In this document: positions 7,708 to 15,623 of the stretch, in pieces
Layout: each line of letters begins with the position of its first letter
How positions within the stretch are numbered: the stretch's first letter is position 1
DNA from: Myroides sp. N17-2
Lineage (GTDB): Bacteria; Bacteroidota; Bacteroidia; Flavobacteriales; Flavobacteriaceae
Direction of reading: 5' to 3'
DNA length: 64,000 nt
NCBI RefSeq assembly: GCF_002286775.1
Contig: NZ_NSGJ01000027.1
Location: forward strand, 1-64,000
The notes under the pieces: model-generated
The model's input: only the letters and a program-made list of their open reading frames with translations
Database searches by the model: none
What the model was told of the DNA's origin: nothing
Program-made: the position numbers and the translations under genes

Positions 7708-8934
7708 GTGAATATTAAGCTGTTAAAAAGTAAAATGGAGAATGACAAAACACTTGTCATCTCTGGTAGTAAATCTGAGAGTAATAGATTATTGATATTA
7801 CAAGAGTTGTTTTCATCATTGGTGATAGATAATGTATCTGATTCAGATGATGTACAAGCGATGCAACAAGCGTTAGCTTCAACAGGAGATGTAGTGGATA
7901 TACACCACGCGGGAACTACTATGCGATTTTTGACAGCTTATTATTCGCTGTGTAGTACTCGTACACTCACTTTAACAGGAAGTAGTCGTATGCAAGAGCG
8001 CCCTATCGGGGTACTAGTAGAGGCACTTAGACAGTTAGGAGCGGATATAACCTATGATAAAATAGAGGGATATCCTCCACTTCGAATTAAAGGGAATGTG
8101 GTAACTGGAGGTAGAGTAGAATTACCTGCAGATGTGAGTAGTCAATATATCACTGCTATGTTATTAGTAGGAACAAAATTAGAGAAAGGAATAGAGCTTC
8201 ATTTAATTGGTAATATTACCTCTCGTCCTTATATAGAAATGACTTTAGCATTATTAAGTCAATTAGGTGTAGAGAGTAGTTTCAAAGGGAATATTATTAA
8301 AGTAAATCCTTTAGTTAAAGCTAATACAGAGCAGTTTACTGTAGAGTCTGACTGGTCTTCGGCATCTTATTTCTATTCTTTTATAGCGTTATCTCCTATA
8401 GGTACAGTGATAAAACTAAAGAGTTATAAGAAAGATAGTTTGCAAGGGGATAGTTATGTGAGTGAGTTATATGCTACTCTAGGGGTAGAAACTACTTATT
8501 TAGAAGATTATACTTTAGAACTTAAGAAAGTAAGAGATACCGAACCTGTTTTTAAGGCAGATTTGATAGAAACTCCTGACTTAGCGCAAACTATAGCTGT
8601 GACTTGTTTTGGTTTAGGGATAAAATGCGAAATGACAGGATTGCATACTTTAAAGATAAAAGAGACAGATCGCTTAGTCGCATTACAGAATGAGTTGACT
8701 AAATTAGGGGGTCAAGTAGATATTACTAAGGATTCTATGTTTATTCATCCTTCAAGTGGGATGAGGGAAGGAGTATCTATTCATACTTACCAAGATCATA
8801 GAATGGCCATGGCTTTCGCACCATTATCTTTAATAGGCGAACTAGAGATTCTAGAGGCAGAAGTAGTAACTAAGTCATTTATAAACTACTGGGATTGTCT
8901 AGCAGAAATAGGCCTAAATATGGAGAAAAAGTAA
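7708..8934 (+). CDS. aroA: 3-phosphoshikimate 1-carboxyvinyltransferase (EPSP synthase)
   Basis: 408 aa, slightly shorter than the usual 420-430. It transfers enolpyruvyl from PEP to shikimate-3-phosphate, the sixth step of the shikimate pathway, in the cytoplasm. Motifs are SGSKSESNR (residues 19-27, shikimate-phosphate binding), AGTTMRF (68-74), a central SDWSSASYFYS, KETDRL and QDHRMAMAF. The start is GTG at 7708; an ATG at 7735 would also keep the core. The stop of the MazG-like gene is 6 bases upstream, so it is probably cotranscribed with dtd. A short CAACC..GGTTG stem follows near 8967-8985. Confidence 0.95.
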   Translation: MNIKLLKSKMENDKTLVISGSKSESNRLLILQELFSSLVIDNVSDSDDVQAMQQALASTGDVVDIHHAGTTMRFLTAYYSLCSTRTLTLTGSSRMQERPIGVLVEALRQLGADITYDKIEGYPPLRIKGNVVTGGRVELPADVSSQYITAMLLVGTKLEKGIELHLIGNITSRPYIEMTLALLSQLGVESSFKGNIIKVNPLVKANTEQFTVESDWSSASYFYSFIALSPIGTVIKLKSYKKDSLQGDSYVSELYATLGVETTYLEDYTLELKKVRDTEPVFKADLIETPDLAQTIAVTCFGLGIKCEMTGLHTLKIKETDRLVALQNELTKLGGQVDITKDSMFIHPSSGMREGVSIHTYQDHRMAMAFAPLSLIGELEILEAEVVTKSFINYWDCLAEIGLNMEKK

Positions 8935-8962
8935 GGTACTAAAATTAAATATGGCTAAATAC

Positions 8963-8994
8963 TTGACAACCCCTACTCTGAGGTTGTATATTTG
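8963..8994 (+). promoter_or_regulatory. queA promoter
   Basis: TTG at 8963-8965, 21 bases, then TATATTTG at 8987-8994: a full match to the Bacteroidota consensus. The predicted leader is about 70 bases. Confidence 0.7.
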
Positions 8995-9070
8995 TACTCA
9001 ATTTGGACATCTTGTGCTTTATAGATGCCTGAATAAGTTTAGTATTATTTTCTAACAAAACACATATTCA

Positions 9071-10120
9071 ATGAAGTTATCAAACTTTAATTTTGATTTG
9101 CCTGAAGAATTATTGGCAGAGTTTCCAGCAGAGAACAGAGATGAGGCACGCTTAATGGTGGTGGATCGCAAGACTGGAACTATTGAACATAAGCAATTCA
9201 AGGATTTAATTGACTATTTTGACGAAGGAGATGTGATGGTGTTAAACAACACTAAAGTATTCCCTGCACGTTTATACGGTAACAAAGAGAAAACAGGTGC
9301 TAGAATCGAAGTATTCTTGTTACGTGAATTAAATGCTGAACAACGTTTATGGGATGTATTAGTAGATCCTGCTCGTAAAATACGTATCGGAAATAAATTA
9401 TACTTCGGTGATGATGATTCATTAGTAGCTGAAGTAATCGATAATACAACTTCTAGAGGAAGAACTTTACGTTTCTTATACGATGGTTCTTACGAAGAGT
9501 TTAGATTTAAATTACAAGAGTTAGGAGAGACTCCAATACCTAAGTATATTAATCGTGAGGTAGTGCCAGAAGATGCTGAGCGTTACCAAACTATCTATGC
9601 TACTGAAGAAGGAGCTGTAGCTGCACCAACAGCTGGACTACACTTCTCTAAACATTTATTAAAGCGTTTAGAAATTAAAGGAGTAGAGTTCGCTAATGTG
9701 ACGTTACACATTGGTTTAGGTACTTTTAACCCGGTAGAGGTAGAAGATTTATCTAAACACAAGATGGACTCAGAAGAGATGTTCGTGACTCAAGAAGCGT
9801 GTGATATCGTAAACGCTGCGCAAGCTAGAAAGAGCAGAATATGTGCAGTAGGTACTACAAGTATGCGTGCTTTAGAAAGTTCGGTTTCTTCTAGTCATAC
9901 ATTAAACCCATTTGTAGGTTGGACTAATAAGTTTATCTTCCCTCCTTATGACTTTAGTATAGCTGACTGTATGATAACTAACTTCCATATGCCTAAATCA
10001 ACATTGATGATGATGATCTCTGCATTCTGTGGACATGACTTAATGATGAAAGCATATAAAGAAGCTGTAGAAGAGAAATATAAATTCTATTCTTATGGAG
10101 ACGCAATGTTAATCCTATAA
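9071..10120 (+). CDS. queA: tRNA preQ1(34) S-adenosylmethionine ribosyltransferase-isomerase
   Basis: 349 aa, full length. It transfers and isomerises the ribosyl group of SAM onto preQ1 at tRNA position 34 to give epoxyqueuosine, in queuosine synthesis. Conserved segments include [20 protein letters not shown] at the N-terminus, [43 protein letters not shown] and the C-terminal SYGDAMLIL. It has its own promoter and a very strong terminator. queE of the same pathway lies at 24990. Identification is secure. Confidence 0.96.
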   Translation: MKLSNFNFDLPEELLAEFPAENRDEARLMVVDRKTGTIEHKQFKDLIDYFDEGDVMVLNNTKVFPARLYGNKEKTGARIEVFLLRELNAEQRLWDVLVDPARKIRIGNKLYFGDDDSLVAEVIDNTTSRGRTLRFLYDGSYEEFRFKLQELGETPIPKYINREVVPEDAERYQTIYATEEGAVAAPTAGLHFSKHLLKRLEIKGVEFANVTLHIGLGTFNPVEVEDLSKHKMDSEEMFVTQEACDIVNAAQARKSRICAVGTTSMRALESSVSSSHTLNPFVGWTNKFIFPPYDFSIADCMITNFHMPKSTLMMMISAFCGHDLMMKAYKEAVEEKYKFYSYGDAMLIL

Positions 10121-10134
10121 TAGAACGATTATAT

Positions 10135-10183
10135 AAAACTAAAAAAAGCCTTTGAGAAACTCTCAAAGGCTTTTTTTAGTTTT
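10135..10183. terminator. Very long symmetric terminator after queA
   Basis: Perfect palindrome with 23-base arms (10135-10157 and 10161-10183) and a 3-base loop. The GC core GCCTTTGAGA is flanked by seven A and seven T, so it can terminate transcription from either side. Confidence 0.9.
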
Positions 10184-10198
10184 ATATTCTTCTTTTTG

Positions 10199-10354
10199 AA
10201 CCCAGAATCAGCGATAGACATGTAAACGAAAAGTAATTATACAAAATAGGTCTGAATTAGTGATAAAAGCATACTGTAGTATGGTTGTAGTGCTAATGAA
10301 AGAGCTATGAAGTAGAATTGATTTGTAGTATTTGGCTAATGTTGATTTTGAGTT
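10199..10354 (+). repeat. 156-bp MITE-like element, copy 1
   Basis: Homologous along its length to the reverse complement of 24736-24891, which is also 156 bp. Shared blocks include TGTAAACGA, AATTATACAAAA, GATTAGTGA/AATTAGTGA, AAAGCATAC, AGTATGGTT and GAAAGAGCTATG/TTGAAGCTATG. Its ends are imperfect inverted repeats (AACCCAGAATCAGC and GTTGATTTTGAGTT). The centre holds the hairpin CATACT-GT-AGTATG. It lies just after the queA terminator and before kynU. Confidence 0.75.
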
Positions 10355-10428
10355 GAAGTAAAGTTCTTTTATAAAATATTTAGGAACGTTATTATCTTAA
10401 AAGGCTTAAATTTACTTTTAACTTATAA

Positions 10429-11718
10429 ATGCTATATAACATGACTTTTGAAAACACACTTGCTTATGCAAAGAGCTTAGATGCACAAGATCCTCTAGCA
10501 CAGTACAGAGACGAGTTTAACTTTCCAAAAGTAAATGGGAAGCAAGTTATTTATTTTACAGGTAATTCTCTAGGGTTACAACCTAAGAAAGCTGTAGAAT
10601 ATGTAAGTGAAGTGATGACTGACTGGGGAGAGTTAGCAGTAGAAGGACACTTCTATGCAGAGAAACCTTGGTGGGATTATCACGAGAGATTAAGTGAACC
10701 CTTGAGCACTGTGGTAGGAGCATTGCCATCAGAGATAACGGTAATGAATACATTGACAGTGAATCTTCATGTGTTAATGACTACCTTTTATAGACCAACA
10801 TCAAGTAAGTATAAGATTATATGTGAAGAGAAAGCATTTCCTAGTGATCAGTATTTGATTCAATCACAGGTTAAACTACATAATCTAGATCCTAAAGATG
10901 CTATTGTAGAGTTAAAGAAAAGACCAGGTGAGCACAATTTTAGATTAGAAGATATTCTGGCTAAGATAGATGAGGTAGGAGAGGAGTTAGCTTTAGTTTT
11001 GATAGGTGGATTAAATTATTATACAGGACAGGTATTTGATATAAAAACGATCACTGCTGCAGCTCATCAATATGATGCAAAGGTAGGGTGGGATTTAGCA
11101 CATGCAGCGGGTAATATAGAATTAAAATTGCATGAGTGGAATGTAGATTTTGCAGCATGGTGTAGTTATAAATATATGAATGCAGGACCAGGTAGCGCTT
11201 CAGGATGCTTTATCCATGAACGTTATCACACAGATAAAGATCTAGTAAGACTAGCAGGATGGTGGGGACATAATAAAGAACGCAGGTTCTTAATGGAGAA
11301 AAAGTTTGATGCCATAGAGAGTGCGCACGGATGGCAGATTAGCAACCCCTCTATTCTAAGTTTAGCTCCTTATTTAGCTTCATTAGAAATGTTTGCTGAG
11401 GTAGGGATGGAAGCACTAATCACTAAACGTGATAAGATTACAGCCTATTTAGAATTTGTGATGGAAGATGTTGCAAGAGCTGTTCATGCCAATTATGAAA
11501 TTATCACACCAGAAGGAAAAAATGAGCGAGGTTGTCAGTTATCTGTATTACTTCATGGAAAAGGGAAAGATCTTTTTTCATACTTGTTGAATGAAGGTAT
11601 TATAGTAGATTGGAGAGAACCTAATGTAGTACGTATAGCTCCAGTCCCATTATATACATCATACGAAGATGTTTTTACATTTGGAGAAATTCTAAAAAAG
11701 GCGGATAGCCTATTTTAA
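10429..11718 (+). CDS. kynU: Kynureninase
   Basis: 429 aa from 10429; the ATG at 10441 (MTFENTL) is an equally good start. It is a PLP-dependent hydrolase that splits kynurenine or 3-hydroxykynurenine into anthranilate or 3-hydroxyanthranilate plus alanine, in the cytoplasm. The PLP lysine is K248 in CSYKYMNAGPGS. Other family segments are YFTGNSLGLQPK, VMNTLTVNLH, WDLAHAAGN and GWWGHNKERRF. kmo downstream makes its likely substrate 3-hydroxykynurenine. Its stop codon overlaps the first bases of a repeat element (11717-11830), and a full copy lies upstream. Confidence 0.95.
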   Translation: MLYNMTFENTLAYAKSLDAQDPLAQYRDEFNFPKVNGKQVIYFTGNSLGLQPKKAVEYVSEVMTDWGELAVEGHFYAEKPWWDYHERLSEPLSTVVGALPSEITVMNTLTVNLHVLMTTFYRPTSSKYKIICEEKAFPSDQYLIQSQVKLHNLDPKDAIVELKKRPGEHNFRLEDILAKIDEVGEELALVLIGGLNYYTGQVFDIKTITAAAHQYDAKVGWDLAHAAGNIELKLHEWNVDFAAWCSYKYMNAGPGSASGCFIHERYHTDKDLVRLAGWWGHNKERRFLMEKKFDAIESAHGWQISNPSILSLAPYLASLEMFAEVGMEALITKRDKITAYLEFVMEDVARAVHANYEIITPEGKNERGCQLSVLLHGKGKDLFSYLLNEGIIVDWREPNVVRIAPVPLYTSYEDVFTFGEILKKADSLF

Positions 11719-11830
11719 CCCAGCATCACCGTTAGCCAAATAGTATAAGTAATTTTACTTTATAGCCCTTTTATTAGCTCTATTTTGTCTAGTTACTTTT
11801 CGTTTATAGGTCTAGCACATACTCAAGGTT
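11717..11830 (-). repeat. MITE-like element, copy 2 (internally deleted)
   Basis: The reverse complement matches 10199-10354 from end to end (GTAAACGAAAAGTAA-type block, ACAAAATAG, GGGCTAT, TTTGGCTAACGGTGAT) but lacks about 42 central bases carrying the CATAC hairpin. Its first bases (AACC) overlap the last two bases of the kynU stop codon. Confidence 0.75.
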
Positions 11831-11863
11831 TAAAAGTATTTAATATAAATTTTCAATATCAAT

Positions 11864-11893
11864 TTGGATATACTGAAACAGCGTTTAAATTTG
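11864..11893 (+). promoter_or_regulatory. Promoter of the arginase-family gene
   Basis: TTG at 11864-11866, 19 bases, TAAATTTG at 11886-11893. The leader would be only about 10 bases. It starts 34 bases after the repeat element ends, so the arginase-family gene need not depend on kynU read-through. Confidence 0.7.
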
Positions 11894-11909
11894 CAAAAAA
11901 TAAAATAAG

Positions 11910-12995
11910 ATGTCAACTAAACAAAATAAGATAGATAATTTCGATCCGTCTCAACCAGGATTAGCAGATGCTACTATTTACGGATTACCTTTTACAGCAG
12001 AAGAAAGTGAAATAATCGTGGTGCCTGCACCATGGGAAGTAACTGTAAGTTATGGAGCTGGTGCTTCTGAAGGACCAGAGGCTATCTTAGAAGCTTCTTA
12101 TCAAGTAGATTTGTTACATCAACAATATCCTGATTTATGGAAGTTGGGTATCTATATCGATGAAGCACCTGAACATTGGGCTGCTGATAGTGCTAAGTAT
12201 AAAGAAATGGCTCAGCCGATAATCGAAGCATTAGAGAATGGAGAAAATATAGATGACTTACCTGAGTTAAAAAAAGATCTAGATACAATCAATGCTGTTT
12301 GTGAGAAATTTCACAAAGAAGTAGAAGAGAAAGTATCTTATTGGATGGCGCAAGGGAAGAAGGTAGTGTTATTAGGAGGAGATCACAGTACTCCACTAGG
12401 ATACTATAATGCAATGGCAAAACATCATGATGCTTTTGGTATTTTACACTTTGATGCACATATGGACTTAAGAGATGCTTATGAAGGATTTACATATTCT
12501 CATGCTTCTATTATGTTTAATACATTAAAATTATCTCAAGTAAAAACAATTGTACAAGTTGGTATCCGCGACTTCTGTGAACAAGAAGTAGCGACTGTAA
12601 TGGAATCTAATGGAAGAGTATTAGTACATACAGATGCTGATTTGAAGAAAGATGAGTTCGAAGGAATGTCTTGGAAAGATAAGTGTGACCAGATTATCGC
12701 ATCATTACCTCAGAAAGTAGCTATTAGTTTTGATATTGACGCTTTATTAGCATGGTATTGTCCGAATACTGGAACACCAGTGCCAGGAGGATTAACTTAT
12801 GAGCAAGCGATATATATGATCACTCGTCTGTCTGAATCTAATAAACAAATAATAGGATTAGATTTAGTAGAAGTAGCACCAGGAGAAGATGACTGGGATG
12901 GAAATGTAGGAGCTAGATTGTTATTCCACATGTGTGGAGCATTTGCAAAATCACAAGGTTTAGCAGTAGGACAAAAAATAGAGTTTAAGAAATAA
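11910..12995 (+). CDS. Arginase/agmatinase-family hydrolase
   Basis: 361 aa. It is a ureohydrolase-fold enzyme with an intact binuclear Mn site: GGDHS (156-160), DAHMD (182-186) and SFDID (273-277). DLRDAYEGFTYSHAS resembles bacterial agmatinases. It is about 70 residues longer than typical SpeB because of a helical, acidic insert at roughly 75-145. Agmatinase (agmatine to putrescine plus urea) is the default call. Its position between kynU and kmo is notable because no N-formylkynurenine formamidase is visible here, so it could act on a kynurenine-pathway amide. That is inference. The family is sure, the substrate is not. Confidence 0.82.
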   Translation: MSTKQNKIDNFDPSQPGLADATIYGLPFTAEESEIIVVPAPWEVTVSYGAGASEGPEAILEASYQVDLLHQQYPDLWKLGIYIDEAPEHWAADSAKYKEMAQPIIEALENGENIDDLPELKKDLDTINAVCEKFHKEVEEKVSYWMAQGKKVVLLGGDHSTPLGYYNAMAKHHDAFGILHFDAHMDLRDAYEGFTYSHASIMFNTLKLSQVKTIVQVGIRDFCEQEVATVMESNGRVLVHTDADLKKDEFEGMSWKDKCDQIIASLPQKVAISFDIDALLAWYCPNTGTPVPGGLTYEQAIYMITRLSESNKQIIGLDLVEVAPGEDDWDGNVGARLLFHMCGAFAKSQGLAVGQKIEFKK

Positions 12996-12997
12996 AC

Positions 12998-13032
12998 AAA
13001 AAATAAAGAGTCTTTAAGACTCTTTATTTTTT
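12998..13032. terminator. Bidirectional terminator overlapping a stop codon
   Basis: 15-base perfect stem (12998-13012 and 13018-13032) with loop TTTAA, flanked by A- and T-runs. It serves the arginase-family gene. On the other strand it contains the stop codon (13024-13026) of the small membrane gene. Confidence 0.85.
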
Positions 13033-13188
13033 TATAGGTTTATCAATAAAGAATATATTATACAAAGAAAGTATAGAAGCAACGACTAATAATGTAGAGA
13101 CTAAAATATGCTCTATATTAAATACAATGTAAAAGAGATACCACCCTGTAAGAAGCAGTATCACGAGGATCCACAGTAAATCTTTCAT
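13024..13188 (-). CDS. Small two-helix membrane protein, lmo0937/DUF5670-like
   Basis: 54 aa from the ATG at 13188. The longer frame to 13257 adds a non-membrane leader that does not fit the family. MKDLLWILVILLLTGWYLFY and the following hydrophobic segment with HILVS resemble the short lmo0937-type membrane proteins (MxxLLxxxVxLxxxWxxG). Two transmembrane helices are predicted. The last codon lies inside the bidirectional terminator. It sits alone on the minus strand between the arginase-family gene and kmo. Function unknown; family assignment from memory and tentative. Confidence 0.5.
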   Translation of the reverse strand: MKDLLWILVILLLTGWYLFYIVFNIEHILVSTLLVVASILSLYNIFFIDKPIKK

Positions 13189-13300
13189 AGGGTTTGCTTT
13201 AGGTTTGTTGTTTAATAAAGATACTTCTAATGCTTGTTTTATAATAAATGAAATCAAAGTATTTGTTGTTTAAAATGATAAAATTCAAATAGTTAATCTT

Positions 13301-14635
13301 ATGGTGAAAGATATATCTATAGTAGGTAGTGGATTAGTAGGTGTAGTATTAGCTATTAGTCTAAAGAAAAAAGGATATACAGTAACGGTTTATGATAGAA
13401 GTGAAGATATTCGAAATATAGATTTTCGCGGTAGATCTATTAATCTAGCGTTGTCTGATAGGGGATGGCGTATCTTGACAGAGTTAGGGATAGATGGAGA
13501 AGTAAGAGAATTAGGGATACCTATGTCAGCACGTGCTATACATACTGAAAGTGGTGAAGTAAAGTATCAACAATATAGTATAAAAAGAGACTCTATCTGG
13601 GCTATTTCTCGTGGAGGACTAAATAAGGATTTAATTTCGATTGCAGAAAGAGAAGGTGTAGTCTTTAGATTTGATACTCCTATATGGGATATTGATTTAA
13701 AAGAGGGCATTCTGTATACTGCAGAGCATGAGAGAGATCAATGGATGGCTATTAAAACGGATTTGATCTTCGGTGCTGATGGAGCATATTCTAGAGTGCG
13801 TGGGAAGATGCAAAAACAAAGTCGTTTTGAATATCAACAGTCCTATCTGCATTTAGGTTACAAAGAACTTAGAATAGAGGCTGGAGTTAATGGAGAACAC
13901 AAGTTGCCTAAGAATTCTTTTCATATTTGGCCGCGCAAAGATTTTATGTTTATCGCATTGGCTAATGTCGATGGTTCATTTACTTGTACTTTGTTTATGC
14001 CTTATGAAGGAGAGATCTCTTTTAAAACAGTTGTTAGTGATGACGAGATAAATTCATTCTTTACTACATACTTTAAAAATGTAGAAAACTTAATCCCTAA
14101 TTATCTAGAACAGTATAAAGAGAACCCAGTCAATTCGTTGGTGACAATGAAATGTTTTCCATGGGTGTCTGAAGGTAAAGTAGCATTAATAGGGGATGCT
14201 GCACATGCAGTAGTTCCTTTTTATGGACAAGGATTAAATGCCGGTTTAGAAGATGTATATGTTTTAAATAAGATAATCAGTGAATCTAAAGAGGATGATT
14301 GGGAAACTATTTTTGAAAAGTATCAAGATGAAAGAAAACCCAATGGAGATGCTATAGCAGAGTTATCTTATCGCAATTTTAAAGAGATGAGTGAAGATAC
14401 GGCTGATGATATGTTCCTTCTTCGCAAGAAAATAGAAGGCAAATTCGCTGCTCAGTATCCTGATCTATGGTTGCCTTTATATGATAGAGTGACATTTAGT
14501 ACAGAGAGCTATGTATCTGCCTTAGCAGAGGGAGATAGACAGGCGCGTATTATGGATCAAGTAATGTCAGTAGATAATATTAATGAGAAGTGGGATAGAG
14601 ATGAGGTAATGGATATAATTAAGGATCTATTATAA
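13301..14635 (+). CDS. kmo: Kynurenine 3-monooxygenase
   Basis: 444 aa. It is an FAD- and NADPH-dependent monooxygenase that hydroxylates kynurenine to 3-hydroxykynurenine. The Rossmann motif GSGLVG is at residues 9-14 and the second FAD motif GDAAHAVVPFYGQGLNAGLE begins at 298. DFRGRSINLALSDRGW and LNKDLI are typical of KMO. The C-terminus is shorter than the membrane-bound eukaryotic enzyme, as expected for bacterial KMO. With kynU it makes 3-hydroxyanthranilate, which can feed NAD synthesis; 3-hydroxyanthranilate dioxygenase is not in the window. Confidence 0.95.
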   Translation: MVKDISIVGSGLVGVVLAISLKKKGYTVTVYDRSEDIRNIDFRGRSINLALSDRGWRILTELGIDGEVRELGIPMSARAIHTESGEVKYQQYSIKRDSIWAISRGGLNKDLISIAEREGVVFRFDTPIWDIDLKEGILYTAEHERDQWMAIKTDLIFGADGAYSRVRGKMQKQSRFEYQQSYLHLGYKELRIEAGVNGEHKLPKNSFHIWPRKDFMFIALANVDGSFTCTLFMPYEGEISFKTVVSDDEINSFFTTYFKNVENLIPNYLEQYKENPVNSLVTMKCFPWVSEGKVALIGDAAHAVVPFYGQGLNAGLEDVYVLNKIISESKEDDWETIFEKYQDERKPNGDAIAELSYRNFKEMSEDTADDMFLLRKKIEGKFAAQYPDLWLPLYDRVTFSTESYVSALAEGDRQARIMDQVMSVDNINEKWDRDEVMDIIKDLL

Positions 14636-14658
14636 TCTAAGATAAAAGTAAAACAAGT

Positions 14659-14690
14659 AAAAGGCTGTGCGATTTCGTACAGCCTTTTTT
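14659..14690 (+). terminator. kmo terminator
   Basis: Stem AAAAGGCTGT / ACAGCCTTTT with a partly paired loop and a T-run, 24 bases after the kmo stop. Confidence 0.85.
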
Positions 14691-15347
14691 GTTTCTATAA
14701 CGTATTTCTAAGACAATTAAGTTTCTTACATAAAAGTGTGTTTGGTAATATTATGTCTTCTTCAAAGATTAATGTTTTAAATTTTGATGACCTTTTTTTA
14801 CGTAGTTACTTCCTAATCTGACAAAAAACTACTTTTAGCTATCTCTAATTAAACACTTTTTTTATCCTACCCCTTCCACAGGGCTTCTAGCATACTCTAA
14901 GTTTCATTTTATGTACATTTTTTTAAATCCATTTTTAGGTTAATGTATTGATAAATAGATGTTTAATTTGTTTTGTGCAAAATAGACTAGTCTCTATATT
15001 GGCCTTTAATCCCAGTGGAATAGAGCGATGATAATGTATTGTAGGTCATTTAACGGATAGTAGTAGGAGAGTAGAAGGGCTGAGAGATTTTTGCCCGTGT
15101 ATGCTCTTGTTGATTATCTTGAACTTATTGTTAAGTGGATGCCATGGGCTATGTGCTAGAAAATCAAAATTTGGATCAAATCAGTCGTCATTCGATGAAA
15201 TGATACAGTTTTTTTGTAAATAATTTCAGTTGGATTAACAGCTGATTGATACCAAGCTAGAGTAGGAGTGGGATGAATAGGTGCTAAACTTTTTTTGATC
15301 TATATGTGTTTGGTATTCTGATTTTTATATATTACAAACGCTGCGCT

Positions 15348-15575
15348 TCAATTAAGAATTAGGAATTAATAATGTTTGGCTTCGCCATAAGGTGAATTTA
15401 TGTGTCACACAGATTGCCGAGCGAGCGACGACGTGTATTTCCACACAGTTGCGGTGTCGCGGATTTGAAATCCGTGACTTGTATTTCCACAACGTAAACA
15501 CAATGCACGTTGTCAATATATATACATAACGTAAACACAATACTACGCTGTCTCGGATTTGAAATCCGTGACGAG
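15348..15575 (-). repeat. Composite palindromic repeat, copy C
   Basis: In order: ATTAAGAATTAGGAATTAAT; hairpin TGGC-TTC-GCCA; then two units of CGGATTT-G-AAATCCG (15460-15474 and 15554-15568). Between and around these lie CGTAAACACAAT stretches, which match the reverse complement of copy A (ATTGTGGTTACTG). The same order of parts recurs at 40126-40310. Confidence 0.7.
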
Positions 15576-15623
15576 TATAAAACAACATCACAACATCACA
15601 ACTAACCAAAAAAAACACGAATT

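Larger units (their letters stand above)
14636..15623. other. 988-bp gene-free region with terminator and repeats
   Basis: After the kmo terminator, nothing convincing codes. About 14795-14925 weakly resembles the MITE-like element (CTACTTTTAGCTATCTCTAA, then CTTCTAGCATACTCTAAG) and may be a decayed copy. 15348-15575 is a composite palindromic repeat. A minus-strand open frame across that repeat (15352-15618) is not credible. Confidence 0.6.

Noticed and set aside
15352..15618. 88-codon minus-strand frame
   Set aside because: It lies wholly in the composite repeat and reads the GGATTTGAAATCC palindromes twice, a common source of false genes.
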